NCBI GenBank assembly: GCA_015680905.1
Contig: CM027378.1
Location: 53,965,501-54,029,500 of the forward strand
Direction: 5' to 3'
Origin: Coptis chinensis
Lineage: Eukaryota > Streptophyta > Magnoliopsida > Ranunculales > Ranunculaceae
Length of the DNA: 64,000 nucleotides
The translations under genes were made by a program, and so were the position numbers. The notes under the pieces were generated by a model. It had not been told where the DNA came from. It searched no databases and worked only from the letters and a program-made list of their open reading frames with translations. This document shows positions 11,236-23,060 of this stretch, piece after piece (the first letter of the stretch is position 1; every line of letters starts with the position of its first letter).

Positions 11236-11676
11236 CTAGATGTCCATGTACTTTCGGCAAGCGAAAGCAAATTGCACCCCATATATAGCAGCATTTGGCA
11301 TCATTGGCATTCCTTTAATTAACTCTAGAGCCTCCTTTACACACCCGGTGCGACCAAGAAGATCAACCATGCATCCATAGTGCTCAAGTCTGGGTTTGAT
11401 TTTGTACTTCTCTGTCATAAAAAATAACAATTCTAGGCCCTTTGGCACCATTCCTGTGTGGGCACAACACGCAAGAGCACCTACAAATGTTGCATCATTA
11501 AGATCCACACTCATCCTCTCAAACATTTCTAACCCAAGCTTGCCCTGTCCATTATAAGCCAGACCTGAGATCATGGTATTCCATGATACCACACTTTTCT
11601 TAGGCATCTTGTCGAAAGTTCTCCAAGCCATCTCCAAATCACCACACCTATGATAAAAATCAAGAAGTGAGTTCAT
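11236..11676 (-). pseudogene. Truncated PPR (PLS-class) protein fragment
   Basis: A 146-codon frame with successive pentatricopeptide motifs: a partial motif around residues 1-28 (SLLDFYHRCGDLEMAWRTFD), one around 29-60 (KSVVSWNTMISGLAYNGQG), then NDATFVGALACCAHTG and HYGCMVDLLGRTGCVKEALE. The alternating motif lengths and the HYGCMVDLLGR wording are typical of PLS-type plant PPR proteins, which edit or process organelle RNA. The family is usually 400-900 residues. Here neither the N-terminal targeting region nor the C-terminal E/DYW region is present, and flanking DNA shows no further motifs. It is therefore a gene fragment. Confidence 0.8.
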
Positions 11677-12085
11677 CCAAAAATTGTCCGATTAATCCCG
11701 ATTAACCCCGACTGATTACACCTACTCGCTTCTTTCATTGTTGGGATAAAGGTCTACTTCTTCACATTTACCACACATGTAAGCATTAAATATAATTCTG
11801 TGTACGTGCTAAAGCGTTACACATGTTAATACACGACTGTTGGTTCAAGTACGTAATAAAATAACCTTAGCAAAAGTATTCATTCAATATTGTTACACTT
11901 GCAATAAACTAGACAATGATATACTCTATTTTTCTTAATTTATCTGTCTAATTATCAAATAATTAATCAAGTCGTGGAAATAAATAAATAAATAAAATAT
12001 ATTATATTATATATAAAAAAAAGAGCCAAATAAATGATATACTACGCTCACGCCCCACTGCAATGCAGTATACTAGTTAGAAGTG
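11677..12085. other. Unassigned A/T-rich spacer
   Basis: A tiny direct repeat GATTAATCCCGATTAACCCCGA is split across 11690-11715. The rest is A/T-rich with a TATATTATATTATATATA tract near 11996-12014. No gene was recognised. Confidence 0.4.
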
Positions 12086-12086
12086 G

Positions 12087-12155
12087 ATCCAGATGGATTC
12101 GAACCATCAGCCTCTCAAATAATGAGCGCTCTTCCTTTTGAGCTTATGGATCTAT
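12087..12155 (-). tRNA. tRNA-like sequence (pseudogene or SINE head)
   Basis: On the minus strand the segment has a tRNA layout. Acceptor arms GATCCA and TGGATC pair. The D arm is GCTC...GAGC. A perfect T arm is present: GATGG, TTCGAAT, CCATC, containing the Pol III B box GGTTCGAATCC. The D region has one extra base and the anticodon stem pairs poorly (only about CTC/GAG), leaving an ambiguous loop. I therefore do not assign an amino acid. It could be a decayed tRNA gene, an organelle-derived copy, or the tRNA-related head of a SINE. Confidence 0.45.
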
Positions 12156-12618
12156 TAACAAAGACAAACATTCACCATATGATAAGTAACAAGTTCAGAT
12201 ATCATAAGTCGTATTGATCTGATATACATACAAAGGGTACAAGAAAATCAATTTAAGGGTGATTTGATGAGGGAAAAGGTAGGAGATTCACTTTAAAAAG
12301 GTTCAAGATAGATATAAGTTATAACATTGCAGCAAGTGAAAATAGACTTCATCAAGGTATGCTTGTATGCGCTCACTGCTCAGGTAATTAGAGTGCTCAT
12401 GTATTCCAAGAGCTTTAGTTTATCCGAGCTTTATTTCGAAGTAAGTAATGCAATTCAAAGTCCTGAAGGAACACTGTTATGTTCCCACCAAATCAGTAGG
12501 AAATAACTTGACACACAGGCAGTTCTTTGTATTGTGCTCTAAACAACTGAATGTGGGAAAATAACACGCTAAAATGTAGAAAGAGGCATCGCTTCCTTGA
12601 ACTTTTGAACAGGACTAC
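12156..12618. other. Low-copy DNA interrupted by Athila element 1
   Basis: No gene recognised. This sequence was once contiguous with 30,528 onward: excising 12,624-30,522 and one CCTGC restores ACTACCCTGCCTTAAAGC. Confidence 0.5.
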
Positions 12619-12623
12619 CCTGC

Positions 12624-14081
12624 TGATATATGCTTCTTTACTACTACTTAGAGGTTTGAACTCTCTAAATTGATGCAAAAGCAACTCAAGGTCCTTACTC
12701 ACGATCTTCGATTTCGTAGAGTTGGAATAAGGATTCGAACCAACCTAAAGTCTAGGACAACTACAAATTGGTTGTTACAATAAAGGGAACTAAGGAGTAA
12801 GGTTATAATACTAATGCTAGGTTTTCTTTCCTACACAACATTAAGAAAAACATTAAAGTTTGAATCATGCACTTAATACAAAAGACAATTTACTAAAGAA
12901 AGAAAAGTGGAGAGCTAATCCTCCTCATGTGATACTAACATTTAGTTGTTGATTTGAAAAGTTTATTTATTCTTCCTAGACTCATAGACAAGCCCTTAAT
13001 GGAAGAAAACTTGATCCCTAGCATGTATGGCTCACTTAAGAGCTCATACATGCTAGCAAGTGGAACCAAGCAATGACTTATCTCTAAGCTCATTGCTTTG
13101 ATTCCTAACTAGACTCTACACCAACTATCATTTTGGGATAGGATGTAGAGTTAGTTGTTCTTCCTAAAAACCTACCAAACCAACAACAATTGTTTTTCCC
13201 TCACATGAGTTGGATTAACTCCCCAAAAATGAAGTTAGCAAATGATCCTTGAGACAAGGAATTTAAACTAGAGAAACAAAGAAAGAGAGAAAAAGGAAGA
13301 AGATAAACAATTAAACTCACTTCTATTTATTTTCTAGAAGAAAACAAGTGTTTCCTCCATTAAAACTATTACAAGCTTTCTAATAAAAACTAAAAACTAA
13401 CTTATGATTTTTTTTTCCACTAAGGAACTAAAATAATGCCATGTAAGGAAAATAAGTCAAGGGAGTAAATGGAGTGTCCCCCACCCTTATCTAATTTCTT
13501 CTCCATTTGAGAGAAATCTCATTTCCTCCCATGTGAATCATCAAACCACATTAATTCATTTTTATCCACCACATTAAAACAAAGTGACACCTTGCCTTTT
13601 TTTCACTATTAACACCTAATCTAATTTATTACATGCAAGGTGTCAACTTTGCACCAATAATTTGTTATTTTTGTCTTGACATGCTCCATGATTGATGACT
13701 CATCCAATCTTGTGGCCCCGCATAGTGGGTCCATGTGAAGTCCAGTGGCGGTCCGGTATTTTTGGGCGGTTTTACAACTTCCGCCCTATCGCATTATAGT
13801 TCATCGTCTCCGATTTGTCCGAAAGCAGCTCTCTTGTCGCATTCGGAGTCCTGGTTCGAGAGGTAGGAGTTTTGGAAGTTTGATGCTTTTGTGCGGATTT
13901 GGAAGAATTCATATATACGCCGTTCCTCGTGCTTTATCGCAGGTTTAACTAATATTTCCATGTTTACTGCAAATACCTGCAAAAGTATGAAAACATATTT
14001 ATTTCATGATTATTAAACACATAATTAACCAAATTTATATGTCTCAATGGGGTTTCATAATACACTTTTGGGTGCTTATCA
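12624..14081 (-). repeat. Element 1, 3' LTR
   Basis: 1,458 bp. It begins TGATATATGCTTC and ends GGTGCTTATCA on the plus strand and is highly similar to 29,070-30,522. It is the 3' LTR because the element is transcribed from the minus strand. Differences from its partner concentrate near 13,720-13,830. Confidence 0.9.
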
Positions 14082-14083
14082 CA

Positions 14084-14096
14084 CTACCCCCAAACA
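14084..14096 (-). other. Element 1 polypurine tract
   Basis: On the minus strand TGTTTGGGGGTAG abuts the 3' LTR. This is the plus-strand DNA primer site used in reverse transcription. The same motif is in the same place in element 2. Confidence 0.75.
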
Positions 14097-15864
14097 GCAC
14101 TTTGCTTGTCCTCAAGCAAAGAAGAGACACTAAAATAGATAAGTGGCCAAAAATGTGTAGTCCTAAACTAATTCTCGTTTCGCAGAGTGCGGTTGCATTG
14201 ACCATATGCAACAAGGCCTTAAACCACTAGGAATTCCCTAGTGGACGAGTTATAGCCTCGTGAGAGTTTTCCAGAAAATATACTCACAAACTTCATTTAT
14301 ACTACAACGGCTCAGTGACATAAACTCGTTTCCTAAATTAATCTCAGATATCCATACATCTCCTTAGCAGGGAACGAGGATTGATTTCTTTGAAACTCAA
14401 GTTAATATGTATTCAATAATTAAAACATCTATATATGATTATTCATGCAGTGAACTTTTCATTGAAATATACTAGCAGGGTTGTTTCTGGATCCTTTGGA
14501 GAGCATACCTAAATGGGTTCTCACAGGTATGTGTTGAAACACAAATTCACTCAAAAATTTTCCACTTAGGTTTTGTTAACTCCAGTGTGCAGTGGGCACA
14601 CTTTCCTTACATCTCAATGACAGTCAGAGGAGCCGATGTCGATCAATCACGTCTACTACTTATTATCACACCACCCTACTCTAATTGAGCTAGAGGTCTT
14701 TATTAGGTATTGTGGGGCTTAGGTGGATAGTGTACAAGAAAATGGAAATGGATAATCAAAATTTACGAGTATGAGAGAATAGGGTCTTCATATATTTACA
14801 CTAGAGAAATCCTTGTTTTCTTTCCTTCTTCTAACTGAGTTTTATAACCTTGTTCTTAAGCCTCTAATGGATTTTTATTATTTTTATTATTATTATTATT
14901 ATTATATATATATTTAGATGGCTTAAAAACATGATTCTATTTTTCTTTCCTGAAGCAAGTAAGTGACTTTTATTTGGGACAAGTCTTTCTTTTTATTCTT
15001 TCCACATTTCATCCTATTTCTCATACTCATCACTTAGGTAGGTTCTTTTATTTGGTTTAATAAATGGGTAAGGAATTTTTGGTGAAAGTGAAAGGTTTGA
15101 TGAACGGTTCAGTGGAGTAACTAGCGGTAAAATTTGTAACAGGTAAGAATTTTTAGCTATGTCGATCCAAAGAAGGCCTAAATTCTCGCTTTAGGGTTGG
15201 GTGGTGATCAAGTAAGTAGGCGATGATTTCTCTAATCGGAAAAACTACTCCTCTGTGTCATCACACACAAATCACTCATGTCAAGGTTTTTGGTTAGATT
15301 CTCACAGGATTTATAGTTTAAGTAACTAACCGTTGGTTCAAGAAACTTACTGCTATGTACAATCGATGATACTCAATACATGAATATTCATGAAAAGATG
15401 TATAAACTATTGCATACGTATTATCTAAAGTTTCTCAAAAACAAATCCTAATTCGGATACTAATGTGAGATTTCTAGACAATTTTCATCATTGAAAAGGA
15501 AACAAGACTTTGTCACTAAGTACAATTATTAATATGAAAATAAAAACTATATACAGGCTACAAGATGCCTAATTTTTGCTACAGGTTTAAAGCACCCCCA
15601 AACAGAATGATGCTTAGTCCTCGAAGGATCAATAAATAAAGAGAGAAAGTACCTGAGAGCCGTGAGCAAAATTAGGGCTAGATTGCTGGAACAGAGAGGT
15701 TGGAGATCATAATATATTATTCAAAAAGAACAAGAAAATGCTCAATAGTACACTAAACATAGCACACGATACATAGCACACGGAATAATGAAAAACAATA
15801 GCATACGAAACATGAAAAATAATAGCACACCAAGCATAAGGTTTAGCTAGATATATGTACAATG
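14097..15864 (-). other. Element 1, 3' non-coding region
   Basis: Between the last ORF and the polypurine tract. It is clearly homologous to 39,637-41,380 in element 2 (shared blocks near 14,100, 14,220-14,260, 14,580-14,700 and 15,160-15,260). No open frame is shared by the two copies. It contains a (TTA)n tract near 14,876-14,915. Conservation of long non-coding 3' sequence suggests RNA-level or structural roles, or simply shared descent. Confidence 0.6.
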
Positions 15865-15879
15865 GCAAACTTAAGTTTA

Positions 15880-16887
15880 CCATCCAGCAGGATGTGAAGG
15901 TCAAGGCGTCCTCTTTAAGGAAATGCATTTCCTTAGCATCGCTACCAATAGATAATAGTCCGCCAAATTTCTGCCCATTCTTTGTCTCGGATTCCCTCAA
16001 ATTGGTCTTCATCTTTTAGTCCTTTGGGTAACATCGAACATGCCTCGGTTATCGGCGGGGACGCTTCCATTGAATGAAACCTCAATGAGCGAATGATTAC
16101 GTTTCTTTGGGCACATGGAATCCACCTTGACCGATCATGAAAAGTAGCCGCAAAACCGTGGGAAATGTGTCTTCATGATCCGCAAGCGGTGACCGGTAAA
16201 AGTATATCTCGATCCACGAAAAGTGCGAGCTCGTTTCAGGTTGGAGACAACACAACCTAAAATGTTAAATAATGCATGACCTCGAGCTAGTGTAATGAAT
16301 AATGACTTAAAAAGCAACCTCATTGGCGAGAGAAAAATGCCAATCTCCCATAATGTTCGAGAGTACAAATAACATTGCAGTCCCCATGTTCATGGTCATG
16401 CTTGCGAATGGAATGGTGATGTTAGCCATGGCACATGGCCATTGCCTTCTCGTTTGATCTCAAGACCATCACCATAATAGTCGCTAAACGCTTTGCCACC
16501 GAAAGGAACGGTAAGAGTTATGATAGATGTAATGCCAAGATGCAAAGAGGTTTCGTGGTATGGAAGGTCCAAAGTTAGGGCAAGTTGTTGTTCAGAAAAG
16601 ATATGAGGTGTGTCACCAACTCAGATTGTGAACCCGTCTAAGTAGAAACCATGCGCATGGTTGAATGCTGGTGTGTCTTCCATATTAGCATAAAAGTATG
16701 CAGCCAAACTCGGAGAATAAGTTTGGTCAGGTTGAAGAATTAGGGAAGACCACCCAATGTTTGTGATGTAATCATGGAAGAGATGGCCATAGGCATTGGA
16801 ATCCATCATAGACTGAAAGGATTGCTCAGGAATGAGTTTGGGAGGTACCATGGATGATGAAGATGCAATGTTTGATGAAGATGCCAT
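15880..16887 (-). pseudogene. Element 1, 3' ORF copy C (plant-transposon-protein-like)
   Basis: Starts MASSSNIASSSS at 16887 and continues with the conserved wording PPKLIPEQSFQSMMDSNAYG, GWSSLILQPDQTYSPSLAA and YFYANMED. This aligns with 42,357 onward in element 2. A stop at 16,621 ends the longest frame, and related sequence continues in other frames to about 15,880. The pattern resembles the 'putative plant transposon protein' domain (PF20167-like) found in many plant repeats: a short N-terminal segment, a GW..L motif, then a YS..L...FY motif. Its function is unknown. Confidence 0.6.
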
Positions 16888-17239
16888 GGTGGATGAAGTA
16901 AAGAAATGAGTAACGATATAGGCAACTATATGGAAAAATGAGTATGTAAGAAAATAGACCCTCCTCAAAGCACATGTTAAAATTGATATTAGTCCTGTGA
17001 AATGATAACAATCCTACTAAGCATTGTATACAAAGAAGACAAAAAGATAAGACAAAAAATACATAGTGTTTGACGGAAAACGTAATAACATATATGATTA
17101 TATACTTATTGACTTAGTAATATCATGGATTCTTATATTGATCTTAGAGATGCATATTTTGCACGCACTATTTAGGTCTTCTATTTGTTGGTCGAAGCTG
17201 CATCCGAATGTCCCCCTCGGGCAGAGAGTACAGTTTAAT

Positions 17240-18189
17240 TTTCCATTAGGAGGCGTGATTTTGCAAGGATTGAGAATGATTTTCCAAGATCTCCTCGCTC
17301 AACATCATGCATTGCTTGACGATCTTGGAAATCCTGAAAAGTTGTGATGATGATATTCCGACGGCGTGTAGTTCCTCAAACCCCCGATGAAGAAGTTTAA
17401 TGCCTTCCATGGGATTAATAATATTGACATGGCATTTTCATCAAATAAATGGTCGAATTTGATCTTGGGTTGTTACGTTCATCTATCGAGTATCGGGGTC
17501 CAAAACCAACAAAGTAGTGCGTTTGGAGTACCTTTATATATGCTCTTTGAAAGGGTGTCTCACGGAGAAATTATTGAATAACCCCACGCGATCATAATCT
17601 GCGTTACTAAAGTGGGTAGGGTCTTCGACCTTCTTGTTTTCTTGGTGATTACGTTCGGAGGTGTTGGATCGGACAAAAGTCATCTCTTTGAGTTTGCAAA
17701 ATCCAAAGTAGGTGAAGTTGAGGCTTTGTGACTTTGATTGGTGTGATGTACCTACCACATTATGTCCCAACCGATTGGAGCACAACACGTTGATTCGTTT
17801 TAAAAAGCGTTGAAGAACAATGTGATGTGTATTTTCGACGTCGCCATGAGATACGGTAGCTCGCATGATAAAGTTTTACGGAATCAAATGATGACTCTTG
17901 AAAAAGGGACTCTGGGTATTTATTGGGATTTGAAGTATGTAGGAGATCATTTCCTTATTCAATTCAATCGTTGTCCATAGGCATTGAAGTAGAATTTTCC
18001 ATTTTCATATCCGCTAAATTGGTAGAACATCAAAACCAATTCTCGGGAATAACCAATTTCTTGAATGATATAGAAGAGGCGCCCATCCGCGACATTTATG
18101 ATTTGGGTGTCAAAATAAGGAGAAAACCGGCCCTCTTTGAAAGTTTTCAGGTAGTCTTTCTCTGCCGTTATTTTTCTTGGTTGAGCCAT
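17240..18189 (-). pseudogene. Element 1, 3' ORF copy B
   Basis: Starts MAQPRKITAEKDYLKTF at 18189 and has GRFSPYFDTQI and YSRELVLMFYQFSG, aligning with copy B of element 2 (43,608-42,513). The first frame stops at 17,959. After several breaks the family's mid-segment KPQLHLLWILQ is found near 17,700, in the same position as KPLLHLLWVLQ of element 2. Sequence down to about 17,240 corresponds to the C-terminal helical part. It is a broken paralogue of copies A and C. Confidence 0.6.
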
Positions 18190-19365
18190 TACTGAGGGAA
18201 GGATAGTGAAAATTGTTTGAATAAGAATGGCTGAAAAAGAAGAGATTTATAGCCAATCTATGAGTCTATACCAATCTGAGTCCAAGTATAGTTAATGACC
18301 CATGTGATTATGAACAAAGCATCATAGGGGATCCAAAGAAGTCTTTGTCATGTCAGATATCCAAATACAATTAATGAGATGGTTTAATGTTAGAAAATAC
18401 GGAGGAAAGTTTCACAGGGTAGTTAGACTTACACGTAATTTCAGAAATGATGATCATAACTCAGTAATAGAATATGGATAGAATAATCGAGCTGCATGTG
18501 TGACAAGTGTTATGTGTACCTTGTAGCGTGCGCAATTTTATCTGAACACCATGTGTATCCATTAATTATTTTGGTGAGTTTTGGATAGCCTTTCTTTGTT
18601 ATGGTTTGTTTATTTATTTACTTATTATTTTTTTTTATTTTTTTTTATTATTTTTATTATTATTATTTTTTTTAGAGAGGAAAGGACAACTTATATACAC
18701 AAATATTTAATACGGAACTTCTCCATTTAATACGTAACCCGTACAAATGGGTGAGAATTATTTAACACACCATACTAATATACAAAATGAAAATCAGAAA
18801 AAGAGACGGTTACATAGATCTAGATGTTCTGGATCATGTTATGCATGAGTGACAAGAGAATAATGATAAACACTATTATCACGACTAATGTGATAGCCCA
18901 TTCGCGTTGCTCCTTTTCCCATCGGTCTATTTGATTCATTATGTTCAAGAAATTGAGGATTTGTGAAGAAGAATTTGTGAAGAATGAGAGAAAGGGATGA
19001 GTGAAAGTGGGAAAGGAGAGTTGTATTTATAACTTGATTTCTGACCGTTGGGCATCAGTCCGTTGGGTTCTGACCGTTAGGCTTTGAGAGTAGGCCCAAT
19101 GAATCAAGGAGCAAACTCATATTTTTGAAAGTACTATATTTGCATAACATAAATAATTTCTCATTCAAACCATCTGGAGATACAAAATTATGAGAAATCA
19201 ACCGATATATAATAATTTTAGCACTAAAAAAATAAAAATGCAATGCATAAGGGAAATAAATGACATAGTCATTTCTAAACCAAGGGAAATAAGCGACTCT
19301 ATGGGAATCCTCGGGTTAGCGAGAAGATGAACCCGGTTTCTACGTCTTACGCCACACGACGAACT
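18190..19365 (-). other. Element 1, spacer between 3' ORF copies B and A
   Basis: No coding frame. It contains an interrupted (TTA)n and poly-T tract at about 18,608-18,672 and A/T-rich sequence. The element 2 equivalent (43,700-44,556) also carries simple repeats. Confidence 0.5.
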
Positions 19366-20351
19366 TCAGCCGAATGTCGGAATGTGGCCTATAGATTGTA
19401 ACAACCGATCTTGAATTCTTCTTTGAGTTGCCATCATCATTCTCCGAAACGGCCTTGGCGATTTCTCATTTCTTCTTTGGAAGTCATTCGGGGAAGTAAG
19501 CATCTCTTTCTGGCGAAGAAACATCCCATGCATACTAGTATTCATGTGCCTCAAAGTCCATAGGAGTATTGATTCGGGCGCGATGGTATCTTCATTAAAA
19601 CGGGTGGTGAAGGAGGAGGAGGAGGAGGCGTTATCATGCTCAATGTCATCTCTAGCTCTTTGGGTCCCAAGTGGTCTAAAACACAAGTCTCAAAAATTCC
19701 AAAATTCTCAAAAGACCTTGTTTCAATGAAAGGAGTAGCGGATTTGGAACCCTAAGTTAAGCATAAGCCGAGTAACAAGTCTGACAAGAGGGAGCTGTTT
19801 GCTTGTGCTGGGTCGTAAGAATATGGCCAGAAATGGACCATACTGAAAGTGTTCTTCCTCTCTGTAGGATCCATAGCAGGTGTAAGAAAGTCTTGTTCAC
19901 GTCGACGCGTCTTTGAAGTTCCAATGGCGTTATCGCCCGACCATTGAGTGGCGGCTAATTGGTTACGCGGCGAATCTTTTGGTACACTTGATTCGAGCGG
20001 TGTTGTACTCTCCCTCAAGAAGCGTGTCAAACATCAAATCCCTCGTGGTCGGATATTCGACAATAATGTGGTCGGACTATCGAATTTATCGAATAAATGC
20101 GGTATTCGAAATCAACTCCGGCAGTTGAGTTCACGTTCCAACCCATCCGCAAGTAATCCAAAATTCGTCACCCGGAAACCTCCATTGTTGTAAAATTTCA
20201 ACACTAAATCTTGAGTATCGAGCTGGAATTCGTGCAATAGATATTCCCCTCTCTACTAGTAATTTCTGCATCGAAAAATGGGTGAAACATCCCGAATTGT
20301 AGAGATTTCGAAATTTCGCTCAACCGTGTGATTCTCCTTCGTCGCTGCCAT
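19366..20351 (-). pseudogene. Element 1, 3' ORF copy A
   Basis: Starts MAATKENHTVERNFEIS at 20351. Frame-broken sequence matches copy A of element 2, including a FFDAEI-like motif and the KTFLHLLWILQ motif near 19,890. The final 106-codon frame (19,686-19,366) has TRFNEDTIAPES, LWTLRHMNTSMHGMFLRQ and a Met/Gln/Arg-rich helical end, parallel to the coiled-coil-like tail of element 2. Several frameshifts inactivate it. Confidence 0.6.
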
Positions 20352-21221
20352 AGCGGTGTAGATGATCTTTTGAGGGTGCAAATAGCAAGAGGAGGTGGAG
20401 GAGATGGTGCTGGAGGAAGGGGTTGAGTTTGGTGTACTTTGGCCGCGGCGCGGTGGTCAATTCACACCGCCTTTGTCTTGTAGCGAAAGTGATGATGTAG
20501 GGGGACCAAGATCCGATTTTTGTGGAAGAAGAAATGAGAGGGGTGGACGCGTGGGTGCCTCACACGTGGGCTTTGTACCCGGATTTTTTATTTTTCGGTC
20601 GGGTCAAAATTTTGGCCCAAGCCCAAATGAATATCATAAATTCCTTTTATGTCCCGAAATGTTCCGAAATTTCAAACGTGGAAATTCGATTCGTTTCAAC
20701 TCCAAATTGAACGGATGAGATATCAAAACGATCGACATTAAAAATGTCATCCACTAGAATATGAAAAAATCACATTCAAACATTTTTTTTTTTGCTAACT
20801 TTGGTTTTTATTTATTTACACTTTTATATACAAATGTACAAGTCGAGAAGAACGTGTCAACAACACCGGAAGTCCAAATAAAACAACACATCACAACAGC
20901 TTAACTCAGGCAACTTTCATGTCGGCTCTGGGCGAACCCAATCCAGCCAGACTGTGGCTTAACCTTTATGTTTTGGGGGCCTAGGGTTCAGGACGGTACC
21001 ATCCTTGACCAATGTGCAATGGTCTAATAATAATATTACCCTTAGTACATATGGTATAGCCTCAAACCGCCCCGAAACAGTCACATAGAAAACTGATCGG
21101 GGTTGGCCTGGTGGAATCCATTGCCCGTACGAACTAGGAAATGTCCGATGGTGCATATCACGACTCTCTTTGGGCACCATGCTGGGTGCTAATAATAAAA
21201 AAAAAACGAGTATATACATGT
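20352..21221 (-). other. Element 1, conserved non-coding block upstream of 3' ORFs
   Basis: On the minus strand this lies between the minisatellite and copy A. The part at 20,905-20,965 is well conserved with 46,245-46,310 of element 2 (shared CATGTCGGCTCT, CGAACCCAATC and ACTGTGGCTT) without a shared open frame. It is a candidate internal promoter or splice region for the 3' ORFs; that role is inferred only from position and conservation. Confidence 0.45.
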
Positions 21222-21352
21222 TGAGTCTTTTACGCGGATCCTCAAGGCGAATGTGAGTCTTTTAACGTCGGATCCTCAAGACGATTGTGAGTCTTTTAAC
21301 GTCGATCCTCAAGGCGATTGTGAGTCTTTTAACGTCGATCTCAAGGCGATTC
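21222..21352. repeat. Element 1 minisatellite, about 4 x 33 bp
   Basis: Four tandem units of GTGAGTCTTTTAACGTCG followed by GATCCTCAAGGCGATT, with small indels. A related three-unit array is present at the matching place in element 2 (46,533-46,632). The plus-strand open frames here are a by-product of the repeat. Confidence 0.8.
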
Positions 21353-21384
21353 CCAACCGTGGGAATAGCGGACGACGACGAAGT

Positions 21385-21681
21385 TTATCCCTTGAGCTGG
21401 TGTCGAACAATAATATACCTTATACCGCTCATCTCGGATAGAAGATCAAGACCTGGACAGAAAGGAGTTTGACAGTTCATATACCACCCCATCATTTTCG
21501 CACGTCGCTTTCGAGCAAAAGTACTACGACCATTACTAATTCGAGATGGGTGAGATTTACACCAAATGATGAGTTGGAGTTCGCGAGGAAGAGAATAGAA
21601 AAGGGAAGAAAAAGAAGGATTTGAAATTTTTGGTACCCATTGTTTTCCAGGATGCACATTTGCTCGATTATCAGAAGACAT
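21385..21681 (-). CDS. Element 1 small conserved ORF after integrase
   Basis: A 98-codon frame opening MSSDNRANVHPGKQWVPKIS and continuing PSFSSLFYSLPRELQLII, then a basic part with RSTFARKRR. The same product can be read at 46,974-46,741 in element 2 with mostly synonymous or conservative changes, which suggests it was once translated. No known domain was recognised. It sits between integrase and the minisatellite. In element 2 codon 40 (Trp here) is TAG. Confidence 0.5.
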   Translation of the reverse strand: MSSDNRANVHPGKQWVPKISNPSFSSLFYSLPRELQLIIWCKSHPSRISNGRSTFARKRRAKMMGWYMNCQTPFCPGLDLLSEMSGIRYIIVRHQLKG

Positions 21682-21889
21682 TTATACTCAGTTCTGAAGT
21701 AGAGTTTTGTGGACTAAGGTTCCGGCGCTTGCAACCACACACTCTAGGGATTTTTAGAAAAGAAAATAGAAGAGGGCCCGGCTACCCTAATGGCATACTT
21801 TTTTGTTTAAATACATAGAAAGAAGTACACCAAGCGAATCTATTAGTCCGTGTGTAATTTGGATCATTGAGAAGAGTCTCTTCGACATC

Positions 21890-23060
21890 CGGAGAGCTTA
21901 ACTCATGATAATGTTTAAAGCTTGGCCATTTACTTGAAATTCACTACCATCATTTACGTTTTTCACGAGATAGCCCCATAAGGGGTGGCCAGAGAGACGA
22001 TTGAAAGGACCGGACCATCGAAGTTTTTAATTTTCTGGAAAAATGTGTAATCTTGAGTTGTACATCAAAAACTTTTGACCGACTTTGAATTCTTTTCTCA
22101 ATATGTGCTTGTCATGCACTCTTTTCATGTTGGCTTTATAGGATTTCGAGAGATCATAGGCATCACTCGAATTTCCTCAAGCTCATTTAACGCAATTTTC
22201 TCTTCACCGCCACGTTAGTGTTATAATTGAGGCTTTTGATGGCCCATAGAGCCACGGTGCTCAAGTTCAACCGCAGATGATAAGGTTTTCCAAAACGAAG
22301 GCGATACGAAGACATCCCTATAGGTGTCTTAAAAGCTGTTCTATATGCCCACAAGGCATCAGATAATCGTAGAGACCAGTCTTTCCTAGATGGATTGACT
22401 GTTTTTTCCAAAATGGATTTGATTTTCGATTAGAGACTTCTACTTGACCATCGGGTTTTGAGGATGATACGGAGTTGCCACTTTGTGCGTAACTCCATAT
22501 TTCTTTACTAATGATTCAAAAATTTTATTGCAAAAAATGTTTTCCCCCGTCACTAATTATAGCTTTTGGAACACCAAATCGAGAGAAAATATTTTCTTTT
22601 ACTTAACAAAAGCGACCGTTTTATGATCGTTAACCACGACATGCCAATGCCTCAATCCATTTTGACACATAGTCAACTGCTACAAGTATGTATAGGAAGC
22701 CATGAGAATTTGGAAATGGACCCATGAAGTCGATGCCCCATACATCAAAGATTTCCACAATTAGAATGGGATTTAAGGACATCATATTGCGTTGAGTAAT
22801 GCGACCTAACTGCTGGCAGCGATTGCATGCTTTGCAATGCTCATGTGCATCTCTAAACAGTGTTGGCTAATAAAAACCACATTGTAGAACCTTGGCCGTA
22901 GTTTTCTTACCACTAAAATGACCATCACAAGATTGTTCATGGCAGAAGGATAACACATCGTTGTGTTCCCAGTCGGGAATGCAACGGCGGATTAGTTGGT
23001 CTGAACAATACTTGAAGAGGTAGGGATCATCGAAATAGAATTTCACAGTGGATAAAACTT
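21890..23060 (-). pseudogene. Element 1 integrase
   Basis: The parts of a gypsy integrase are visible in order but in shifting frames. The zinc-binding HHCC region includes CHEQSCDGH and CKACNRCQ. The core includes [12 protein letters not shown] (first Asp), AIISDGGKHF (second Asp) and GQVEVSNRK (Glu), so the DDE triad is still present. A C-terminal SH3-like segment contains KRVHDKHIL and RWSGPF. Integrase joins element DNA to the host chromosome. Numerous stops show that it is not functional. Confidence 0.75.

Noticed and set aside
13745..14230. Short ORFs inside the LTRs of both elements
   Set aside because: Present in LTR non-coding sequence, not conserved in frame between the two LTR pairs.
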